Of a stretch of DNA of 64,000 bases, positions 1 to 8,665 are shown one piece after another. The DNA comes from Dechloromonas sp. Lineage in GTDB: Bacteria; Pseudomonadota; Gammaproteobacteria; Burkholderiales; Rhodocyclaceae. The notes under the pieces are model-generated. The model did not search any database and was not told the origin of the DNA. It saw only the letters and a list, made by a program, of their open reading frames with translations. The position numbers and the translations under genes are program-made. Each line of letters begins with the position of its first letter. Position 1 is the stretch's first letter. The stretch is taken from positions 1 through 64,000 of the forward strand of contig JAEUOG010000013.1 of NCBI GenBank assembly GCA_016790815.1, written 5' to 3'.

Positions 1-2529
1 GAACAACTCGCGCTGCTCATCGAGGCGGGGGAACGCCAGTGGCGGGACGTCGAGCCCGCCATCTTCGGGACGCTCCTGGAGCGCGCCTTGAACCCGATCG
101 AACGGCACAAGCTGGGCGCCCACTACACCCCCCGCGCCTACGTCGAGCGGCTGGTGCTGCCCACCGTCATCGAACCCCTGCGCGCCGAATGGCAGGACAC
201 CCAAGCCGCCGCCCTGCTCCTGGCCCACGAAGGCAAGTTGAAGGACGCCGCCCAACTGGTCCGGGACTACCACCACCGCCTGTGCGGTGTGCGCGTGCTG
301 GACCCGGCCTGCGGCTCCGGCAACTTCCTCTACGTCACCCTGGAACACCTGAAGCGCCTGGAAGGCGAAGTGCTCGATTCCCTCGCCACCTTCGGCGACA
401 CCCAGCAGCGCCTGGAAGGCGAGGGCCTCACCGTGGATCCTCACCAGTTCCTGGGCCTGGAGATCAACCCCCGGGCCGCCGCCATCGCCGAAATGGTCCT
501 GTGGATCGGGTATCTGCAATGGCACTTCCGCACCCGCGGCAGCGGCCTGCCCCCCAGCCCCATCCTCAAGGATTTCCGCAATATCGCATGCCGCGACGCC
601 GTCCTCGCCCACGACGGCGTCAGCTTCGCCACCGACGAGCGCGGCGTGCCCCTCACCCGCTGGGATGGCAAGACCACCAAGCCCCACCCCGTCACCGGCG
701 AGCCGGTGCCGGACGAATCCGCCCAGGTACCCCGGGAGCGCTACGCCAACCCCCGCCCGGCGAGCTGGCCGGACGCCGACTACGTCATCGGCAACCCGCC
801 CTTCATCGGTGCCAGCACCATGCGGGCGGCGCTGGGGGACGGCTATACCGAAGCCCTGCGCGCCGCCTGGCCGTTGGTACCCGAATCCGCCGACTTCGTC
901 ATGTTCTGGTGGCACCACGCCGCAGACCTGACGCGCCGCGGCGAAGTCCAGCGCTTCGGCTTCATCACCACCAACAGCCTCAAGCAGACCTTCAACCGCC
1001 GCGTCCTCGAACACCACCTGGGCGCCCAGCCGCCGCTGGTACTGGCCTGGGCCATCCCCGACCACCCGTGGGTCGACGCCGCCAGCGGCGCCGCCGTGCG
1101 CATCGCGATGACCGTCGGCCAGCCCGGCGACGCCCCGGGAACGCTGCAAACCGTCGTTGCCGAAGGCGGCGCCGACGGCGATGCCGTGCACATCGAACTC
1201 GCCGAAAAAACCGGCCGCATCCACGCCGACCTGAGCATCGGCGCCGATGTCGTCGGCGCCAAGGCGCTGCGAGCGAATGAAGACTTGGCCAATCGCGGCT
1301 TTTGCCTGTTCGGCGCCGGCTTCATCGTTCCGCCCGACGCTGTTGCCAAACTGCAACCTTGCGACCGCATTTATCCCTACCGCAACGGCCGCGACCTGAC
1401 CGATGCACCGCGCGGCGTCTCGGTCATCGATCTCTACGGCCTGACCACCGACGAAGCGCGCAGCCGCTACCCGGCGGCCTACCAATGGGTGCTCGAACGC
1501 GTCAAACCGGAACGCGACCAGAACAAACGCGAATCACGGCGCGTTAATTGGTGGGTGTTCGGCGAACCGAACAAGAAGCTGCGCGAACAACTCGCCGGCC
1601 AGCCCCGCTACATCGCTACCGTCGAAACCGCCAAACACCGCACCTTCCAGTTCCTCGACGCCAGCATTGCACCGGACAACAAACTCGTCTGCATCGCACT
1701 GGCCGACGCCTACACCCTCGGCGTGCTCTCCTCGCAAGCCCACATCGCCTGGACGCTGGCCACCGGCAGCACCCTCGAGGACCGCCCGGTCTACGTCAAA
1801 ACCACCTGCTTCGAAAAATTCCCCTTCCCCGCCGCCAGCCCCGAGCAGCAAACCCGCATCGCCGCCCTCGCCGAACAACTCGACACCCACCGCAAGCGCC
1901 AGCAGGCCGCCCACCCGGACCTGACGCTGACGGGCATGTACAACGTGCTGGCCAAACTGCGCAGCGGCGAACCGCTCACCGCAAAGGACAAAACCATCCA
2001 CGAAACCGGCCTCGTCGCCGTCCTCCGCCAGCTCCACGACGAACTCGACACCGCCGTCCTCGAAGCCTACGGCTGGCAAGACCTCGCGCCGACCGCCACC
2101 GACACCCTCCTCGACCGCCTAGTCGCCCTCAACGCCGAACGCAGCCGCGAAGAAGCCACCGGCCAAATCCGCTGGCTCCGCCCCGACTTCCAGAACCCAT
2201 CTTCCATCCCCCAAGGGGACTTCGTACCGGGCGCGGTCAACCGGGAAAAACAGGCAAAAATGGAATTGCCCGACAATTCCCCGTCGACCGCAGCAATCGC
2301 CCCCAAACCCGCCGAAAAACGTCCCTGGCCGCCCACCCTGCCCGAGCAGGTGGCCGCCATCGCGCAGGTTCTTGCTGACAGCCAGTTGCCGCTCGACGGA
2401 GCCGCCATCGCCGAACGCTTCACCGGCAAGGGGCCATGGAAAAAACGCCTGCCGCAACTGCTCGAAACCCTGGTCGCGCTGGGCCGCGCCCGGATGAGCG
2501 ACGACGGCCGTTTTGGAGCGAGCAAATAA
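1..2529 (+). CDS. MmeI-like class I DNA methyltransferase (5' end outside window)
   Basis: The reading frame is open from base 1, so the gene starts upstream of the window; 842 residues are visible. The SAM-binding motif [10 protein letters not shown] is at visible residues 101-109 and the catalytic motif IV NPPF at 265-268, which marks an N6-adenine-type (gamma-class) DNA methyltransferase. The KLGAHYT stretch just after residue 30 is typical of MmeI-like type IIG enzymes, whose nuclease domain would lie upstream and cannot be seen. The middle part should be the target-recognition region. A linker near residues 744-760 is encoded by a copy of the dispersed repeat, followed by a small C-terminal domain. 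The stop overlaps the start of the NERD gene (TAATG), so the two are probably co-translated. Whether it restricts, or only methylates, is not decidable here. Confidence 0.85.
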   Translation, partial: EQLALLIEAGERQWRDVEPAIFGTLLERALNPIERHKLGAHYTPRAYVERLVLPTVIEPLRAEWQDTQAAALLLAHEGKLKDAAQLVRDYHHRLCGVRVLDPACGSGNFLYVTLEHLKRLEGEVLDSLATFGDTQQRLEGEGLTVDPHQFLGLEINPRAAAIAEMVLWIGYLQWHFRTRGSGLPPSPILKDFRNIACRDAVLAHDGVSFATDERGVPLTRWDGKTTKPHPVTGEPVPDESAQVPRERYANPRPASWPDADYVIGNPPFIGASTMRAALGDGYTEALRAAWPLVPESADFVMFWWHHAADLTRRGEVQRFGFITTNSLKQTFNRRVLEHHLGAQPPLVLAWAIPDHPWVDAASGAAVRIAMTVGQPGDAPGTLQTVVAEGGADGDAVHIELAEKTGRIHADLSIGADVVGAKALRANEDLANRGFCLFGAGFIVPPDAVAKLQPCDRIYPYRNGRDLTDAPRGVSVIDLYGLTTDEARSRYPAAYQWVLERVKPERDQNKRESRRVNWWVFGEPNKKLREQLAGQPRYIATVETAKHRTFQFLDASIAPDNKLVCIALADAYTLGVLSSQAHIAWTLATGSTLEDRPVYVKTTCFEKFPFPAASPEQQTRIAALAEQLDTHRKRQQAAHPDLTLTGMYNVLAKLRSGEPLTAKDKTIHETGLVAVLRQLHDELDTAVLEAYGWQDLAPTATDTLLDRLVALNAERSREEATGQIRWLRPDFQNPSSIPQGDFVPGAVNREKQAKMELPDNSPSTAAIAPKPAEKRPWPPTLPEQVAAIAQVLADSQLPLDGAAIAERFTGKGPWKKRLPQLLETLVALGRARMSDDGRFGASK
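2233..2269 (-). repeat. Dispersed ~36-nt repeat, copy inside the methyltransferase gene
   Basis: Reads GCGGTCAACCGGGAAAAA, then a purine-rich stretch ending in TGGAATT. This is the reverse orientation of the repeat found in the intergenic regions. It lies in frame in the linker before the C-terminal domain, in a Pro/Ala-rich and probably flexible segment. The match is less exact than the intergenic copies but includes both ends. Confidence 0.5.
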
Positions 2530-3413
2530 TGCTGAAAGCCCTGATCCTGCTACTCGGTATTTCTCCGGTCCTGATCATGGCCGGCCTGCTCACTTGGCAA
2601 AAGCGGCGACTGGACGCCGACGCCCGCCGCGAGGCGATCACGACGGAGTTGCGCAACCCGCCGGCGGCAAGCCTGGAGGCCCGGCGCGAAGCGATCTACG
2701 AAAAGCAACTGACCCGGATAACCAGCGCCATGGTGAGTGGCATGGTCGCGGGAATGCTGATTCTCTCCCGGCACGCCGAAGTCGATCTCAGTGCCTGGGG
2801 ATTGATGGACACGCTGCTCGTGCTGTTCATTGTCGGTATCGGGCTGTATTACGGGCGCCAGCTCATTCAGGACATGCGCCCGACCCGTCAGCTCAAGCAG
2901 GCCATCCGCGCCGAACAGGCGGTCGCCCAGGAACTAGCCGCCTCGCTGGCCGGCGACAACCGCATCATCCATGACATTCAGTGCGGTGATTTCAACATCG
3001 ACCATGTGGTCGTCACGCCGGCCGGGGTGTTTGCCATCGAAACCAAGTCGCGCTTGAAGCCGCCAGCCGGCAACGGTAGCCCGAAGGTGAAGTACGACGG
3101 TCAGGCACTCGACTTCGGCAGCTGGAAGGAGACCAAGCCGGTCGAGCAGGCCGAGCGTCAAGCGCGCTGGCTGGCTAATTACCTGCGCAAGGAAACCGGC
3201 GAGTCCTTCGCGGTGACGGCCGTTTTAGCCCTGCCCGGTTGGTGGATCGACCGTACCGCCCGGATTACGCCAAACATGGTGCAGGTAATCAACCCGAAGA
3301 ATTCGCGCTGGCTGTTGCTTCCGGAAAAGAAAGCCCCGGTACTCGACAGCCCGGCCATTCAGCGGGCAGCCAATTCGTTGGAGAAGCTGGCTCAGGCCAA
3401 ATCCGCTGGCTAA
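2529..3413 (+). CDS. Membrane-anchored NERD-domain (nuclease-related) protein
   Basis: 294 residues. Hydrophobic segments at about 4-22, 64-80 and 92-108 suggest membrane anchoring. The NERD domain covers roughly 130-240, with the IDHVVV motif near 157-162 and IETKS at 170-174; the acidic, E-x-K arrangement resembles the restriction-endonuclease-like fold known for this family. The ATG overlaps the methyltransferase stop by one base; a longer in-frame start exists at 2436, but it lies inside the upstream gene and has no family support. Pairing with a DNA methyltransferase suggests a DNA-processing or defence role, which is inference. No substrate is known for most NERD proteins. Confidence 0.8.
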   Translation: MLKALILLLGISPVLIMAGLLTWQKRRLDADARREAITTELRNPPAASLEARREAIYEKQLTRITSAMVSGMVAGMLILSRHAEVDLSAWGLMDTLLVLFIVGIGLYYGRQLIQDMRPTRQLKQAIRAEQAVAQELAASLAGDNRIIHDIQCGDFNIDHVVVTPAGVFAIETKSRLKPPAGNGSPKVKYDGQALDFGSWKETKPVEQAERQARWLANYLRKETGESFAVTAVLALPGWWIDRTARITPNMVQVINPKNSRWLLLPEKKAPVLDSPAIQRAANSLEKLAQAKSAG

Positions 3414-3507
3414 ACGTCACAGCCCCACCAGCCTCCCGAAAATCCTCGCCATGCTCGTCATCCTCAGCCACGCCAAGCACTTGGACGAAGGCGGAGTGAG
3501 ACGAGGA

Positions 3508-3535
3508 TTGACAGATCATATTTTGTACATACAAT
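3508..3535 (+). promoter_or_regulatory. brnTA promoter with overlapping palindromic operator
   Basis: A perfect -35 TTGACA (3508-3513) is followed after 16 bp by TACAAT (3530-3535). An inverted repeat TTGTA-CA-TACAA (3523-3534) covers the -10, as expected for autorepression by the ribbon-helix-helix antitoxin BrnA. The predicted transcription start falls on or next to the brnT ATG at 3541 and there is no Shine-Dalgarno sequence, so the message may be leaderless. A second inverted repeat, AATCCTCG (3441-3448) and CGAGGATT (3502-3509), lies upstream. Confidence 0.7.
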
Positions 3536-3540
3536 AAATC

Positions 3541-3816
3541 ATGAGATTCACCTTCGACCCCGCGAAAAACGCCGCTAACGTTGCATTGCGCGGCTTGAGT
3601 TTCGAGCGGGTGGCGGATTTCGATTTCGAGACGGCGATCTTTGCGCAGGATGATCGGCGCGATTACGGCGAGACACGCTATCGTGGCCTGGGATTTCTTG
3701 ATAGCCGCCTGCATGCACTGGTATTTGTTGAAACCGCCGATGGGATTCGCGTCATCAGCTTCCGCAAGGCGAACAAACGTGAGGTACAACGGTATGAGCA
3801 AGAAACCCAATCCTGA
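3541..3816 (+). CDS. brnT: BrnT family type II toxin
   Basis: 91 residues, the usual size for BrnT. It has the family N-terminus FTFDPAKNAANVALRGLSF, the acidic middle, and a C-terminal RVISFRKANKREVQRYE segment typical of the RelE-like BrnT ribonuclease fold. BrnT proteins cleave RNA and are neutralised by BrnA. The next gene, brnA, begins 23 bp before this stop. The start is immediately downstream of a strong promoter with no leader. It sits in the accessory region next to the methyltransferase/NERD pair. Confidence 0.88.
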   Translation: MRFTFDPAKNAANVALRGLSFERVADFDFETAIFAQDDRRDYGETRYRGLGFLDSRLHALVFVETADGIRVISFRKANKREVQRYEQETQS

Positions 3817-4063
3817 GCTGATTGACGAAGAAAACCCGGAATGGACGGACGACATGGTCAAACAGTCCGTGCGATTCTCCGGTCTGCCGGACGCATTGCA
3901 GGCCAAGCTGCGCGGTCGTCCTAAGGCCGCTGTGACCAAAGAGCGCATCACCATCCGCCTGTCGCAAGAGGTCGTGGAGCAATTCCGGGCGAGCGGAGAC
4001 GGTTGGCAGACGCGGATGGATAGCGCGCTGAAGGAATGGCTGAAGACACATTCGCCGGCGTAG
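3794..4063 (+). CDS. brnA: BrnA family antitoxin
   Basis: 89 residues starting at ATG 3794, overlapping brnT by 23 bp. The C-terminal half (KERITIRLSQEVVEQFRA to the end) is a ribbon-helix-helix DNA-binding domain, and the acidic N-terminal part (residues 5-22) is the likely toxin-binding region. BrnA dimers bind BrnT and repress their own promoter; the palindrome over the -10 at 3523-3534 is the expected site. Longer in-frame starts exist upstream but lie within brnT. Confidence 0.87.
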   Translation: MSKKPNPELIDEENPEWTDDMVKQSVRFSGLPDALQAKLRGRPKAAVTKERITIRLSQEVVEQFRASGDGWQTRMDSALKEWLKTHSPA

Positions 4064-4107
4064 GCCGGTGTGACCAACAAACGCCCTGTTCACCAAGGAG
4101 CCAATTC

Positions 4108-4557
4108 ATGGATACCCGCTTCCTCGACGACCTCACTCCCGGCCAGCGTTTCACCTCGCCAGGCCTGACATTGACCGAAGCCGAGATCATTGACTTCGCC
4201 TGGCGCTACGACCCGCAAGCCTTTCATCTCGATGCCGAGGCAGCGGCCAAGTCGCCCTACGGCGGGCTGATCGCCAGCGGTTTCCAGAGCCTGGCCATCT
4301 GTTTCCGGCTGTTCATCCAGTCCGGCATCCTCGCCGAATCGAGCATGGGCTCGCCCGGCATCGACGAGTTGCGCTGGCTGGCGCCGGTGCGGCCGGGCGA
4401 TACGCTGCACAGCGAGATCGAGGTGCTTGAGGTGCGGCCGTCGAACTCGAAGCCGGATCGCGGCATCGCCCGTCTGAAGTATCAGGCTGTGAACCAGCGC
4501 GGCGAGGCTGTTTTGGGCTTCATCGTCAATCACCTGCTGCGCCGCAAACCTGCCTGA
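4108..4557 (+). CDS. MaoC-like hotdog-fold dehydratase
   Basis: 149 residues. The hydratase 2 motif is present: D-P-Q-A-F-H-L-D followed by A-A-K-S-P-Y-G-G-L-I-A-S-G-F, with the Asp/His pair of the R-specific enoyl hydratase family. The later LRWLAPVRPGDTL segment is also typical of MaoC-like proteins. AAGGAG 9 bp upstream supports this ATG. Substrate is unknown; a CoA thioester is likely from the family. It stands alone between the toxin-antitoxin pair and the LemA operon. Confidence 0.85.
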   Translation: MDTRFLDDLTPGQRFTSPGLTLTEAEIIDFAWRYDPQAFHLDAEAAAKSPYGGLIASGFQSLAICFRLFIQSGILAESSMGSPGIDELRWLAPVRPGDTLHSEIEVLEVRPSNSKPDRGIARLKYQAVNQRGEAVLGFIVNHLLRRKPA

Positions 4558-4572
4558 AGCCTTCGCAGCCGA

Positions 4573-4609
4573 TTTCATTTTTGGCCGTTTTTTCGGGTTG
4601 ACCGTAGCA
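4573..4609 (+). repeat. Dispersed ~36-nt repeat, copy A
   Basis: Forward copy, 15 bp after the MaoC-like stop and 85 bp before lemA. It begins TTCATTTTTGGCC, continues through a T run, and ends GGGTTGACCGTAGCA. It is one of the best-preserved copies. Confidence 0.8.
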
Positions 4610-4694
4610 GTCACCGCCCCTGACCAAACTTTACCAACCGTGAAATATCACGATGGTATGCTTGTCCGCGAACCATTTTCCGGGAGCCACTTTC

Positions 4695-5300
4695 ATGCGC
4701 ATTCGTCTCTACTCCATCCTCGTCCTCGTCGCCGCCCTGCTTTCCGGCTGCGGCTACAACCAGATCCAGATCAACGATGAAGACGTCAACGCCGCCTGGG
4801 CCGAGGTGCTCAACCAGTACAAACGCCGTGCCGACCTGATCCCCAACCTCGTCTCCGTCGTGCAGGGCTACGCCGCGCATGAAAAGGAAGTGCTGACCCG
4901 CGTCACCGAAGCCCGCGCCAACGTTGCCGGCATGAAGATCACCCCCGAACTGGTCAATGACGAAGCCGCCTTCGCCAAGTTCCAGAAGGCGCAGGGCGAA
5001 CTCTCCGGCGCGCTGTCCCGCCTGCTCGTGGTTGCCGAGAACTACCCGAACCTCAAGGCCGATGCCAATTTCCGCGACCTGCAGGCGCAGCTCGAAGGCA
5101 CCGAAAACCGCATCACCGTGGCGCGCAACCGCTACATCGAGACGGTCAAGGACTACAACATTTCGGTACGCACCTTCCCCAACAACCTGACGGCCATGGT
5201 CATGGGCTACAAGCCGAAACCCAGCTTCACGGTCGAAGATGAAAAGGCCATCTCAGCCCCGCCGACCGTCAAGTTCGACAGCCCGGCCGCTGCCAAGTAA
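4695..5300 (+). CDS. lemA: LemA family protein
   Basis: 201 residues with an N-terminal lipoprotein-like signal (LSGCGYNQIQ; lipobox Cys near residue 18). The LemA core is clear: QYKRRADLIPNLVSVVQGYA followed by long alpha-helices and the late RNRYIETVKDYN segment. LemA proteins are helical envelope proteins of uncertain function that commonly sit with TPM-domain proteins, exactly as here (two TPM genes follow). The start was chosen at ATG 4695, where the signal sequence begins; an ATG at 4653 is in frame but adds a non-signal stretch. Confidence 0.9.
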   Translation: MRIRLYSILVLVAALLSGCGYNQIQINDEDVNAAWAEVLNQYKRRADLIPNLVSVVQGYAAHEKEVLTRVTEARANVAGMKITPELVNDEAAFAKFQKAQGELSGALSRLLVVAENYPNLKADANFRDLQAQLEGTENRITVARNRYIETVKDYNISVRTFPNNLTAMVMGYKPKPSFTVEDEKAISAPPTVKFDSPAAAK

Positions 5301-5318
5301 GCAGCCGGACAAACCGCC

Positions 5319-6158
5319 GTGCTGCGCTGGCTTGCCACCCTCTGCTTTGCGCTCTTGCCGATCCTCGGCTGGAGCGCGAGCGAGGTGGCGCTGCCGACGC
5401 TGACCGAACGCGTCACCGACCTCACCGGCATACTCTCCGCCGAGGACAAAGCCAGCCTGACGGCCAGCCTCACCACGCTGGAAAAAGACAAGGGTGCGCA
5501 AGTCGCCATCGTTGTGCTGCCGACGACGCAGCCGGAAGCCATCGAGCAATTCGGCATCCGCCTCGCCGACGCCTGGAAAATCGGTCGCAAGGGCGTCGAT
5601 GACGGCGTGATCATCATCGTCGCCAAGAACGACCGGAAGATGCGCATCGAAGTCGGCTACGGGCTCGAAGGCGCCATTCCCGACGCCATCGCCAAACGCA
5701 TCGTGGCCGAACAGATGGGGCCACGCTTTCGCGAGGGCGACTTCGCCGGCGGCCTCAAAGCCGCCGTCGCAACGCTCGACAAAGTCATCCGCGGCGAGCC
5801 GCTGCCGGCGCCCGTCGTCAAAACCGCCGAGGGCGGCACCGACCCCGGCGACGCGCTGACCTTCCTGCTCATCGTCTTCTTCATGGCCGGCGTCATCCGC
5901 TCCATGTTCGGCCTGCTCGGCTCGCTCGCCGTATCCGGCGTTGCCGGCTGGCTGGCGTGGACCGTCTTTGCCTCGCTCGGCCTCGCCGGCGGCGCCGCGC
6001 TGCTCGCCTTCGCCCTCTCCTTCATCCGCCTCGGCCGTGGCGGCTGGTCATCCGGCGGCCGAGGCGGCTTTGGTGGTGGATTCGGCGGCTCGGGCGGCGG
6101 TGGATTCTCCGGCGGCGGAGGCGGCTTCGGCGGCGGCGGCGCCTCGGGAAACTGGTGA
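5319..6158 (+). CDS. TPM-domain protein (YgcG-like) with Gly-rich tail
   Basis: 279 residues from a GTG start 18 bp after lemA. A signal peptide (about 1-20) leads into the TPM_phosphatase domain (about 25-145; LTDLTGIL-type start, DDGVIIIVAKNDRKMRIEVGYGLEG core). Hydrophobic segments at about 185-230 are probably membrane spans, and the last ~45 residues are almost only Gly/Ser/Phe. This layout matches YgcG-like proteins encoded with LemA. The molecular function is unproven; relatives in photosynthetic organisms help photosystem II repair. Confidence 0.85.
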   Translation: MLRWLATLCFALLPILGWSASEVALPTLTERVTDLTGILSAEDKASLTASLTTLEKDKGAQVAIVVLPTTQPEAIEQFGIRLADAWKIGRKGVDDGVIIIVAKNDRKMRIEVGYGLEGAIPDAIAKRIVAEQMGPRFREGDFAGGLKAAVATLDKVIRGEPLPAPVVKTAEGGTDPGDALTFLLIVFFMAGVIRSMFGLLGSLAVSGVAGWLAWTVFASLGLAGGAALLAFALSFIRLGRGGWSSGGRGGFGGGFGGSGGGGFSGGGGGFGGGGASGNW

Positions 6159-6162
6159 AACC

Positions 6163-6657
6163 ATGCTGACACGCCTGCTCAAACACCTCTCATCGCCCGG
6201 CTGGTGGGCCAGACGCGCCTTCCGCGCCGACGACCTGGCGGCCATCGGCGCCGCGGTCAAAGCTTCCGAAACCAAGCAGCGCGGTGAAATCCGCATCGCC
6301 ATTGAAGGCGCCCTGCCGCTGCGCGCCCTGCTCGACAACCAATCCCCCCGCAATCGCGCCACCACCCTCTTCCAGACCCTCGGCGTCGCCGCCACACGCG
6401 AAGCCAACGGCATCCTCGTCTACATCCAGCTCGTCGACCATCAGGTCGAAATCCTCGCCGACCGAGGCATCTCCGACCTCGTCCCGCACACTGAATGGGA
6501 AACGATCTGCCACCAGATGGAAGCCGCTTTTTCCGCCGGGAATTACCGGGCCGGCGTACTCGACGCCATCGAACGCATCACGGCCCTGCTCGCACAAAAC
6601 TTCCCGGCCAGCGGCGACAATCCGAACGAACTCGACGACGCACCAACGATGCTGTGA
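6163..6657 (+). CDS. TPM-domain protein, second paralogue
   Basis: 164 residues starting 4 bp after the previous gene. It is a cytoplasmic-looking TPM domain without a signal peptide: RGEIRIAIE at about 43-51, then ATREANGILVYIQLVDHQVEILADRGI in the middle (conserved strand of the fold). It is the third gene of the LemA-TPM-TPM operon, a recurring order in proteobacteria. It ends 82 bp before the convergent Lrp gene. Confidence 0.82.
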   Translation: MLTRLLKHLSSPGWWARRAFRADDLAAIGAAVKASETKQRGEIRIAIEGALPLRALLDNQSPRNRATTLFQTLGVAATREANGILVYIQLVDHQVEILADRGISDLVPHTEWETICHQMEAAFSAGNYRAGVLDAIERITALLAQNFPASGDNPNELDDAPTML

Positions 6658-6739
6658 GTCTTAAATACGAAGTCGCAGCATCGGCATTGCCACCGACCGG
6701 CTCGCATCGGCCATAAGCCGCCGATGCCATTTGCCATGC

Positions 6740-7213
6740 TCACACTGGTAATGCAGTAGAGGACTTCACCGCCCGCAGGGAAAGGTTTGACCGAATCGAC
6801 GTGACCCCTGGCAACTTACGAAGTTGGTCTCGCACAAACACACCATAGGCATCCAAGTCGCTGGCTACAATTTGCAGCATGTAGTCGCAATCACCCGTGA
6901 CGTTATGGCAAGACAGAATCTCGGGCATGCTGGCCACAAGCGTCTCAAATTGCAATGGTGCTTCACCGGCATGATTACCCAAGGTGACCTGGACGAATGC
7001 CACAACGCCATAGCCAAGCCTCTTCCGGCTCAGATTGGCTTGATAGCCCTCAATGAATCCATCGGCCTCGAGGCGCTTGAGTCGTCGCCAGCAGGGTGTT
7101 TCACTCAGAGCCAGTTTCTCGGACAGCTTGGCATTCGATAGCCGGCCGTCGGCTTGTAGCTCCCGCAATATTGCCAAGTCGGTCTGATCAAGCTGATCAA
7201 GAAGTGGATTCAT
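6740..7213 (-). CDS. Lrp/AsnC family transcriptional regulator
   Basis: 157 residues. The N-terminal winged helix (LDQTDLAILRELQADGRLSN, then helix ETPCWRRLKRLEADGFI) is followed by the RAM effector domain with VTGDCDYMLQIVASDL. It is divergent from a LysE-type exporter with 126 bp between the starts; this arrangement suggests that it controls amino-acid efflux. The ATG at 7213 is preferred because it gives the standard Lrp N-terminus; the extension to 7306 does not look like family sequence. Confidence 0.88.
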   Translation of the reverse strand: MNPLLDQLDQTDLAILRELQADGRLSNAKLSEKLALSETPCWRRLKRLEADGFIEGYQANLSRKRLGYGVVAFVQVTLGNHAGEAPLQFETLVASMPEILSCHNVTGDCDYMLQIVASDLDAYGVFVRDQLRKLPGVTSIRSNLSLRAVKSSTALPV

Positions 7214-7339
7214 CTCGAAAAATGTATTCAACAGAAAGAATCCACCAAATTTTAGGATATTTGTTGAAGAAATGGCAGCAAAATTTCGGGCGTCACATGG
7301 GAACATATTCCTTCCGAATACCGCCTCACGAGCACTTCG

Positions 7340-7963
7340 ATGATTGCATTGCCCGACCTTTTGGTCTTTGTCACAGCGCTGACTGCGGTCTATCTTCTGC
7401 CTGGGCCTGACATGGCATTGGTTATCTCTACATCAGCATTCCGAGGGCCAAGGAACGGCTTGATGGCCGCTATAGGACTGGCCATTTCAAGAACAGTCCA
7501 TGTCACGCTATCCGCTCTTGGCTTGGCAGCGCTGTTTCACACGCATCCCGTTTTGTTCGATGTTGTTCGATGGTTTGGAGCTACGTACCTGTTGGTACTT
7601 GGATGGAAGATGCTGCGAGCCGGCGAGACAGAGGGATTAGAGGAAGCCAATATTACCGGTAGGGGCTGGGAGGCTATTCGCAGTGGGGTGATGACCAATT
7701 TACTCAACCCGAAAGCGTTGATGTTTTGTGCGCTGTTGTTGCCGCAGTTCATCTACACGGAATACGACCTGACAGCGCAGTATCTGACGCTTGGCGCCAT
7801 CCTGGTCGGCCTGGGATTTGCCTTCGATGTGCTCTATGCCCTCGCAGCTTCGCGCCTCGCGAAACGATTTTCGGGTTCCGGCGCTATCCAAAAAGCCACG
7901 AAGCTTTTGTTCTCAACTGTCTTTGGGTTTGCAGCAATCGGCTTGGCAATCGGCGGCAACTGA
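7340..7963 (+). CDS. LysE/RhtB family amino-acid exporter
   Basis: 207 residues with about six hydrophobic segments. The N-terminal LPGPDMALV and the SGVMTNLLNPKALMF loop are signatures of the LysE/RhtB family, inner-membrane exporters of amino acids and derivatives. The substrate cannot be predicted. The divergent Lrp/AsnC gene is the likely regulator. Base composition is visibly less GC-rich than in the neighbours (many TTT/AAT codons), which hints at a different origin. Confidence 0.88.
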   Translation: MIALPDLLVFVTALTAVYLLPGPDMALVISTSAFRGPRNGLMAAIGLAISRTVHVTLSALGLAALFHTHPVLFDVVRWFGATYLLVLGWKMLRAGETEGLEEANITGRGWEAIRSGVMTNLLNPKALMFCALLLPQFIYTEYDLTAQYLTLGAILVGLGFAFDVLYALAASRLAKRFSGSGAIQKATKLLFSTVFGFAAIGLAIGGN

Positions 7964-8193
7964 TTTGAAGTGGGATTAGCGAATTGAGTTCGAAGCCGAT
8001 GCCCTATTTGGCTGGCTTGGCACGCAGTTATTCCATGTTCCTCGGTGTACGCCGTCAATCACCGCAACCGCTGCTTTGCTGACTGTGGGCCTGAAAATCT
8101 GAACGGCTCTTCAGGGCACGTTATTGCCGTTCAACGGAGGGCAGCAAACTCCTTATTGGCCGACTTTGGCCTGGTACCACCAAAGATTCCCGT

Positions 8194-8230
8194 TTTCAAT
8201 TTCGGCCATTTTTTCCGGTTGACCGTAGCA
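8194..8230 (+). repeat. Dispersed ~36-nt repeat, copy B
   Basis: Begins TTTCAATTTCGGCC, has a T run, and ends CCGGTTGACCGTAGCA. It lies 7 bp beyond the stop of the minus-strand acylphosphatase. The rest of the gap back to 7964 (about 230 bp) shows no convincing gene. Confidence 0.8.
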
Positions 8231-8237
8231 TTCGCCG

Positions 8238-8516
8238 TCAGCCGTTCGCCGCTTGCTCGAAGGTCCGGAAATCCCCTTCGCCCATCGCAACATTGACCCG
8301 CTCAACGATAGCATTTTGCGGTCCGCGCCGCGCCCATGCGATGAGATCGATCACCGCCATTTCCTCGCCGGCGACCATCGCCTCAACCCGGCCGTCCGCC
8401 AGATTGCGCACCCAGCCAACGACGCCGAGCGCCCTTGCCTGCTCAACCATGGACCAACGATAGCCCACACCCTGAACCCTGCCTTCAATCACCAGATGAC
8501 GTCTGATTTCTGCCAC
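8238..8516 (-). CDS. acyP: Acylphosphatase
   Basis: 92 residues, typical for this small enzyme that hydrolyses carboxyl-phosphate bonds. The signature [12 protein letters not shown] carries the catalytic Arg (residue 12 by count), and the catalytic Asn is in [13 protein letters not shown]. The start is GTG 8516 with an AAGGAG box 5-10 bp upstream; an upstream in-frame extension lacks family similarity. Divergent from kup. Confidence 0.88.
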   Translation of the reverse strand: MAEIRRHLVIEGRVQGVGYRWSMVEQARALGVVGWVRNLADGRVEAMVAGEEMAVIDLIAWARRGPQNAIVERVNVAMGEGDFRTFEQAANG

Positions 8517-8665
8517 TTTTCGCTCCTTGCGACACCACCGACCATGCCTGCATCTATACCAAAGCTCGGTGCAAAGTGCTAGATTGACGGGCTTGCCAGA
8601 GCACGCTCCCAACAGAGAAGAGCGGCCAGGCAAATATCAGCGCCCAAGGCGCAACAGGGGAACAG

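Noticed and set aside
1534..2079. Long open frames on the opposite strand of the methyltransferase and of many other genes
   Set aside because: High GC produces long antisense frames; composition and lack of recognisable domains mark them as shadows.
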